A stretch of 36,252 nucleotides of DNA from Planctomycetia bacterium (GTDB lineage: Bacteria > Planctomycetota > Planctomycetia > Gemmatales > Gemmataceae): the NCBI GenBank assembly GCA_005786805.1, contig SYCV01000248.1, forward strand, positions 1 to 36,252. Direction: 5' to 3'. Positions 32,336 to 36,252 of the stretch are shown piece after piece (the stretch's first letter is position 1; each line of letters begins with the position of its first letter). The notes under the pieces are model-generated. The model had not been told where the DNA came from and ran no database searches. It saw only the letters and a program-made list of their open reading frames with translations. A program made the position numbers and the translations under genes.

Positions 32336-34408
32336 ATGCGAAACATCCTGCTTTCCCTGATTATTCTGTTCCCTTTGGCCCGCCCTTTATCCGCCGCTGA
32401 TGATCCGGTAGATGTTGTGATCTATGGGGGCACCTCGGCGGGAGTCAGTGCCGCCATCCAGGCGGCTCGCATGGGCAAGACCTCCATCATTATCGAGCCT
32501 TCCAGGTACCTTGGTGGCCTTACCACCGGCGGTCTGGGCGCGACCGACACGGGAAGCAAGGCTGTAATCGGTGGCATCTCCCGTGAGTTTTATCAACGAC
32601 TTCGCAAGCATTACGACAAACCTGAAAGCTGGGACCTCGAAAAACGCGACTCTTTCAAAGGTTACCGGAAAGATGAGGACGCCATCTGGGCTTTTGAACC
32701 CAAGGTCGCCGTCAAAATCATCCATGAGATGCTTGATGAGCATAAGATCAAGTTTGTGCTCGGTGAAAGGCTTGATCGCGCCAACCCTGATGCGGTTGTT
32801 AAAAAAGGCGCCGCGATTCAATCCATCAGGATGGAGTCGGGCAGGATATTTTCGGGCAGGATGTTCCTTGATGCCACCTATGAGGGCGATCTTTTCGCTG
32901 CCGTGGGTGTTTCCTTCCATGTGGGGCGGGAGGCTAATTCAAAGTATAATGAAACTCTTAATGGTATTCAAAAACAAAAAAACAACCATAATCATCGATT
33001 TACCGCCAAGGTTGATCCCTATGTTGTGCCGGGTGATCCAAAAAGTGGCCTGCTGCCGGGCATCGAGCCAGGCCCCCATCCCGAGGACGGCTCGGGTGAC
33101 CACAGGCTTCAGGCTTACTGTTTCCGCATGTGCATGAGTCTCATTCCTGAAAATCGCGTGCCATTTCCCAAGCCTGATAATTACAACGAGAAAGATTTCG
33201 AGCTGTTGTTTCGTAATTTCGAGGCGGGGGACCTTCGGATTCCCACCAGTATCTTGATGATGCCCAATGGCAAAACCGATACCAACAACAACTTTGCCGT
33301 CAGCACCGACTTCATTGGCGCAAATTATAAATACCCCGAGGCTTCCTACAAGGAACGCGAAAAAATCATCGCGGACCATGAATATTACCAGAAAGGATTG
33401 ATGTGGAGCCTTTGCAACCATCCACGAATTCCCGCTAAAGTCCGTGATGACATGAAAAAATGGGGGCTCGCAAAGGATGAGTTCACCAATACCAACAACT
33501 GGCCACATCAAATCTATGTGCGTGAAGCCAGGCGAATGATTGGCGAATATGTCATGACCGAGCTGGATTGCAGAAAACTTCGCCCCACCCCCGAGTCTAT
33601 CGGCATGGGTTCCTACAACATGGATTCCCACAATTGCATGCGCTATGTCACCCCCGATGGCAAAGTCCAGAATGAAGGCGATATCCAGGTCAGCCCGGGC
33701 GGACCCTATAAAATCAGTTACAAGTCCATCACCCCTAAAAGGGAGCAGGCTACCAACCTGCTTGTTCCTGTATGCATCTCATGTTCCCACATGGCTTATG
33801 GTTCCATCCGCATGGAACCTGTTTTCTTCATCCTCGGGCAGTCCGCCGCAACCGCCGCCTGCCTTGCCATCGATGCGAAAATTGATGTCCAGGATCTTCC
33901 CTATGAAAAACTTAAAACCAAATTGCTGGAGGACAAGCAGGTCCTCGAATCCAAGGATGCGGTTCCCAGCCTTCCCGCCTTGGACCCCAGGAAAATGGAT
34001 GGAATTGTCGTTGATGATACCCAGGCGACCAAAAAAGGTTCTTGGGGTGAAAGTTCCTCGATCGGTGGTTTTGTGGGTAATGGCTACATCCATGATGGCA
34101 ATGAGGGTCATGGTTCGAAATCGGTTTCCTTCCAGGCCAAATTACCCGCGGATGGAACCTATGAAGTGCGTTTTTATTACACTTCCAATGGGAATCGGGC
34201 AACCAATGTGCCTGTCACCATCGATCATGCTGGTGGTTCGAAATCAGTTTCAGTCGATCAGCGCAAGGCCAACAAGGCGGGCTTCGTTTCACTGGGCAGG
34301 TTTGAATTTAAAAAAGATGGCGCTGCAACTGTTGTAATCACTAATACAAAAACCAATGGCCATGTCGTGGCTGATGCGGTGCAGTTTATCCCGGTGACAA
34401 AAAATTAG
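32336..34408 (+). CDS. Exported FAD-dependent oxidoreductase with golvesin-like C-terminal domain
   Basis: The 690-residue protein has a signal peptide (NILLSLIILFPLARPLSA). An FAD-binding Rossmann start VVIYGGTSAGVSAAIQAARM (28-47) follows, then PSRYLGGLTTGGLGATDTG, typical of the FAD_oxidored group common in planctomycetes and Bacteroidetes. The flavin-domain end is near CISCSHMAYGSIRMEPVFF and LGQSAATAACLA. Residues from about 555 to the end (GIVVDDTQATKKGSW to GHVVADAVQFIPV) match the golvesin C-terminal beta-sandwich, thought to bind carbohydrate or polymer. A role in oxidising sugars or glycans outside the cytoplasm is inferred from this architecture and its neighbours. The next gene starts 17 nt downstream. 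Confidence 0.9.
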   Translation: MRNILLSLIILFPLARPLSAADDPVDVVIYGGTSAGVSAAIQAARMGKTSIIIEPSRYLGGLTTGGLGATDTGSKAVIGGISREFYQRLRKHYDKPESWDLEKRDSFKGYRKDEDAIWAFEPKVAVKIIHEMLDEHKIKFVLGERLDRANPDAVVKKGAAIQSIRMESGRIFSGRMFLDATYEGDLFAAVGVSFHVGREANSKYNETLNGIQKQKNNHNHRFTAKVDPYVVPGDPKSGLLPGIEPGPHPEDGSGDHRLQAYCFRMCMSLIPENRVPFPKPDNYNEKDFELLFRNFEAGDLRIPTSILMMPNGKTDTNNNFAVSTDFIGANYKYPEASYKEREKIIADHEYYQKGLMWSLCNHPRIPAKVRDDMKKWGLAKDEFTNTNNWPHQIYVREARRMIGEYVMTELDCRKLRPTPESIGMGSYNMDSHNCMRYVTPDGKVQNEGDIQVSPGGPYKISYKSITPKREQATNLLVPVCISCSHMAYGSIRMEPVFFILGQSAATAACLAIDAKIDVQDLPYEKLKTKLLEDKQVLESKDAVPSLPALDPRKMDGIVVDDTQATKKGSWGESSSIGGFVGNGYIHDGNEGHGSKSVSFQAKLPADGTYEVRFYYTSNGNRATNVPVTIDHAGGSKSVSVDQRKANKAGFVSLGRFEFKKDGAATVVITNTKTNGHVVADAVQFIPVTKN

Positions 34409-34425
34409 TTGGAGTCATTTCGCCC

Positions 34426-35271
34426 ATGACCCGATCTTTTATCCAGTTATGGACTCGTGCAGAGTTCGAGATTTGGAAATCCGAACCCAACACCCCGCTC
34501 ATATACGCTGCAAGTAATCAATTCAAACAACGGGGAATAACCAAAGGTGACCAACTTTTCATAGTCGCTTGCTTCTCAGATGCCTTGCATCTTATGGGTT
34601 GCCTGAGGGTTGATAAGGGTGTGCTGGATGCGGTTGCAGCTAAGAACCTGTTGCCGAAAAATTCCCACACTTGGGCCAGGGATTATGTTTTTCATGATCA
34701 ATCTCTAAACACCCGGATGCGTTTTGATTTGCAAGTTCCCAAAGGCGCCCTTTCATCATTCAGCTTTGCGGATGGTTCTGTTCCCAAATTCAAAGGTGAT
34801 ACCACCAGTTTCGTACCCGATCCGCAAACATTCAGGGGAGTGCGTGAACTTTCAATCGACACCGCGAATAATCTTGCCAGGCTTCTTGGCGTCAATCAAA
34901 CCCCGAGGAATCAAGTGGCATCCGCGGAACCGGAAAAGATCAGGGCGTTGAGTATCAGGCAGCCTTATGCGGAGCGCATACTTCGGGGTGATAAGAAAAT
35001 TGAGTATCGCACCTGGCCCACCACGCACCGGGGCAAGATTTATATTTATGCTGCGAAGACGCCTGTGCAACTTCCCGGTCATGAGGATCCCTTGGATCCG
35101 CTTAAATTACCGCGTGGGGTTTTGGTGGGCACCGTTGAGATTGTGAATTGTAAAAAAGGGGAGAAATATTTTGAGTGGGGTTTGAAAAATCCAATCAGGT
35201 TTAATCCCCCCCGCTCCTTTAATGCTTTCCCCCAAGCAGGCTACTTTTACCCTTTTGGCAAAAGCAATTAA
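34426..35271 (+). CDS. ASCH domain protein with N-terminal PUA/EVE-like region
   Basis: This is a 281-residue cytosolic protein with no signal peptide. Residues 173-281 form an ASCH domain (PUA-like fold), with hallmark ALSIRQPYAERILRGDKKIE and GKIYIYAAK. ASCH domains are thought to bind RNA or modified nucleotides. The N-terminal part (1-100), with LIYAASNQFKQRGITKGDQL and FIVACFSDALHLMGCLRV, looks like a second PUA/EVE-type barrel, but this is weaker. A linker at about 100-172 joins them. GGAG about 11 nt before the ATG is a distant ribosome-binding site. It is the last gene of a same-strand run from 27369. I see no partner that tells its job, and no terminator follows. Confidence 0.78.
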   Translation: MTRSFIQLWTRAEFEIWKSEPNTPLIYAASNQFKQRGITKGDQLFIVACFSDALHLMGCLRVDKGVLDAVAAKNLLPKNSHTWARDYVFHDQSLNTRMRFDLQVPKGALSSFSFADGSVPKFKGDTTSFVPDPQTFRGVRELSIDTANNLARLLGVNQTPRNQVASAEPEKIRALSIRQPYAERILRGDKKIEYRTWPTTHRGKIYIYAAKTPVQLPGHEDPLDPLKLPRGVLVGTVEIVNCKKGEKYFEWGLKNPIRFNPPRSFNAFPQAGYFYPFGKSN

Positions 35272-35972
35272 GTTTGTTTGAAAGATTTTTTAGTTATCTA
35301 ATCAAGGGATAATTTGTCAATTGCATGCGCGGATGAACAAATATAAATTCCGCGAACTATCTTTCATTTGACTAAATGCAAGTGCGTTTAATGAGTTGTA
35401 AACCATTAGATAAAGCTTATAACCTTGATTTTTAAAAATATTGCCGGCTTCAATCATTAAATTTTTTACTCTTAATATCACCATCAACTTAATTGCTAAA
35501 AAGTCCAAATAATGGCAACTGGATTGCAAAAATGTCTAATTTTCACTTTTTAACAAAGGATTAACTAAACATTTTAACTATTTCTTAAATTATTTGCTTT
35601 TTTATGGCTAAACATTGCTATTCATTCCGCTTAAGTGAATCTTGGTTAACCAAACATTGGTCTTAACGGCTTGTTTTGAGAATCAACTTTAAAGTATTAA
35701 TCTAAAAAAATTTTTAAATTATTTTGGATACTTTGTATTTATTTATGGCCAATTCTTTGTTTCTAAGACGCTTAATAAAATAGGGGTTATTTTGATAACC
35801 CGATTAACCTTCCAAGATTTGAGAGTTTCATGAATTTGCAGGATATGCTAATTGAAAACTAATAACACTCGATATTTTATATATTTAAAATATGTATATT
35901 AGGTTTTTTTGATGTATTAGTTTTAAGATGACTTTGATGTTGATTCAGCTATTAAATGAAAGGTGGATTTTA
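35272..35972. other. AT-rich intergenic spacer with phased motifs and a hairpin
   Basis: Some 700 bp without a credible gene are markedly AT-rich compared with the rest of the window. Three octamers YAAACATT occur at 35566-35573, 35609-35616 and 35651-35658, spaced 43 and 42 bp, close to four helical turns. The third lies in a small palindrome ACCAA-ACA-TTGGT (35649-35661). A perfect hairpin GGGTTAT (35784-35790) / ATAACCC (35795-35801) lies further on. A TTGAAA-like -35 element lies near 35850, with AT-rich sequence where a -10 would be expected. The spacer may be the control region of the secreted protein that starts at 35973. Confidence 0.5.
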
Positions 35973-36252
35973 TGTTGGCTAGTAAATTTTTAAGGTCTTC
36001 CGCTCTTGGATTTGTTGTTGTGGCTGGGTTCTTTTTAGGAATTCCAAATTTTATCAATGCCCAAAAATACCGGATTGTACTTCCGCCTGCACCAAAACAA
36101 CCACCTCCATTAAATAACACGGTCCAATCTCAATTAGCCAATCAAAATGTGAATGTTAATTCTCAAAGTCAAATTAACGGTTTTGGTGGAGGGGGTTTTG
36201 GTGGAGCGGGTTTTGGTGGTGGCTCTGGGGGTGGTTTTCAGGCTAGTTCAGG
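35973..36252 (+). CDS. Secreted Gly-rich protein, 3' truncated
   Basis: The ATG at 35973-35975 has a strong AAGGTGG (35961-35967) 5 nt upstream, and the frame is open to the end of the window (93 codons visible). Residues 1-30 form a signal peptide (LGFVVVAGFFLGIPNFINAQ) with likely cleavage at NA-Q. A Pro-rich stretch (LPPAPKQPPP) and an Asn/Gln-rich stretch (QLANQNVNVNSQSQI) follow. A Gly-Phe repeat then starts (GFGGGGFGGAGFGGGSGGGF). Such low-complexity exported proteins suggest structural or matrix material. The family is not recognised. Confidence 0.75.

Noticed and set aside
35317-35529. 70-codon minus-strand ORF in the AT-rich spacer
   Set aside because: No ribosome-binding site, no domain, and composition expected from random AT-rich sequence.
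35830-35862. Ten-codon ORF preceded by GAGAG, a possible leader peptide
   Set aside because: Too short to support, with no attenuator-like structure or runs of one amino acid.
1-36252. CRISPR arrays, tRNA or rRNA genes, insertion sequences, phage genes
   Set aside because: No short direct repeats with unique spacers, no cloverleaf or conserved rRNA stretches, and no transposase, integrase or phage proteins were seen.

Overview
This window looks like a chromosomal segment from a member of the Planctomycetota. The main evidence is an adjacent pair of PSCyt1/DUF1549/DUF1553 and Tat-exported DUF1501 proteins. It also has tandem-95 and FG-GAP repeat surface proteins, a very large polytopic membrane protein, and a GyrA of planctomycete type. 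I cannot fix the order or genus from sequence alone. Base composition is near 50% GC, except for an AT-rich stretch at the right end (about 35272-35972). I see no rRNA, tRNA, CRISPR array, insertion sequence or phage gene.

Layout. 1-1347: 3' part of a secreted repeat protein, followed by a terminator shared with convergent aat. 1406-2499 (minus): aat and a small exported STN-like protein. 2750-6466 (plus): gyrA followed by an NAD-dependent epimerase. 6485-6991 (minus): AlgH/YqgE protein. 7169-9313 (plus): secreted S9 prolyl-oligopeptidase-type peptidase. 9381-9716 (plus): a small lipoprotein with a heavy-metal-associated (HMA) domain and an in-frame UGA. 9771-12889 (minus): rimO-pgsA-Gfo/Idh gene run. 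13191-20063 (plus): a 2290-residue membrane protein. 20196-23015 (plus): an MscS-type channel with a long repeat-built ectodomain. 23095-25495 (minus): an aldehyde dehydrogenase and a Tat-exported sugar isomerase-like protein. 25710-26636 (plus): an N-acetylneuraminate lyase-like aldolase. 26667-27160 (minus): a RelE/YafQ-type toxin-antitoxin pair. 27369-35271 (plus): DUF1549/DUF1553, DUF1501, mscL, an FAD-dependent oxidoreductase with a golvesin-like C-terminus, and an ASCH protein. The window ends in an AT-rich spacer and the start of a secreted Gly-rich protein.

Most notable observation. The HMA lipoprotein at 9381-9716 is interrupted only by a UGA at 9516-9518. That codon falls exactly on the first metal-binding Cys of the family motif GMxCxxCxxxVxxAL, giving GMS-U-MSC-PSK-V-RS-AL. 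Immediately downstream is a hairpin with a GGUCC apical loop 22 nt after the UGA, which fits a bacterial SECIS element. The gene also has its own promoter-like sequence, a strong Shine-Dalgarno and a strong terminator. I therefore read it as a selenocysteine-containing metal-binding or redox lipoprotein. No selenocysteine machinery gene lies in the window, so this depends on the rest of the genome.

Secondary points of interest are the four tandem ectodomain repeats in the MscS channel, the giant membrane protein with an N-terminal zinc ribbon, the placement of the perfect GyrA box late in the GyrA C-terminal domain, and the AT-rich right-hand spacer with helically phased AAACATT motifs.
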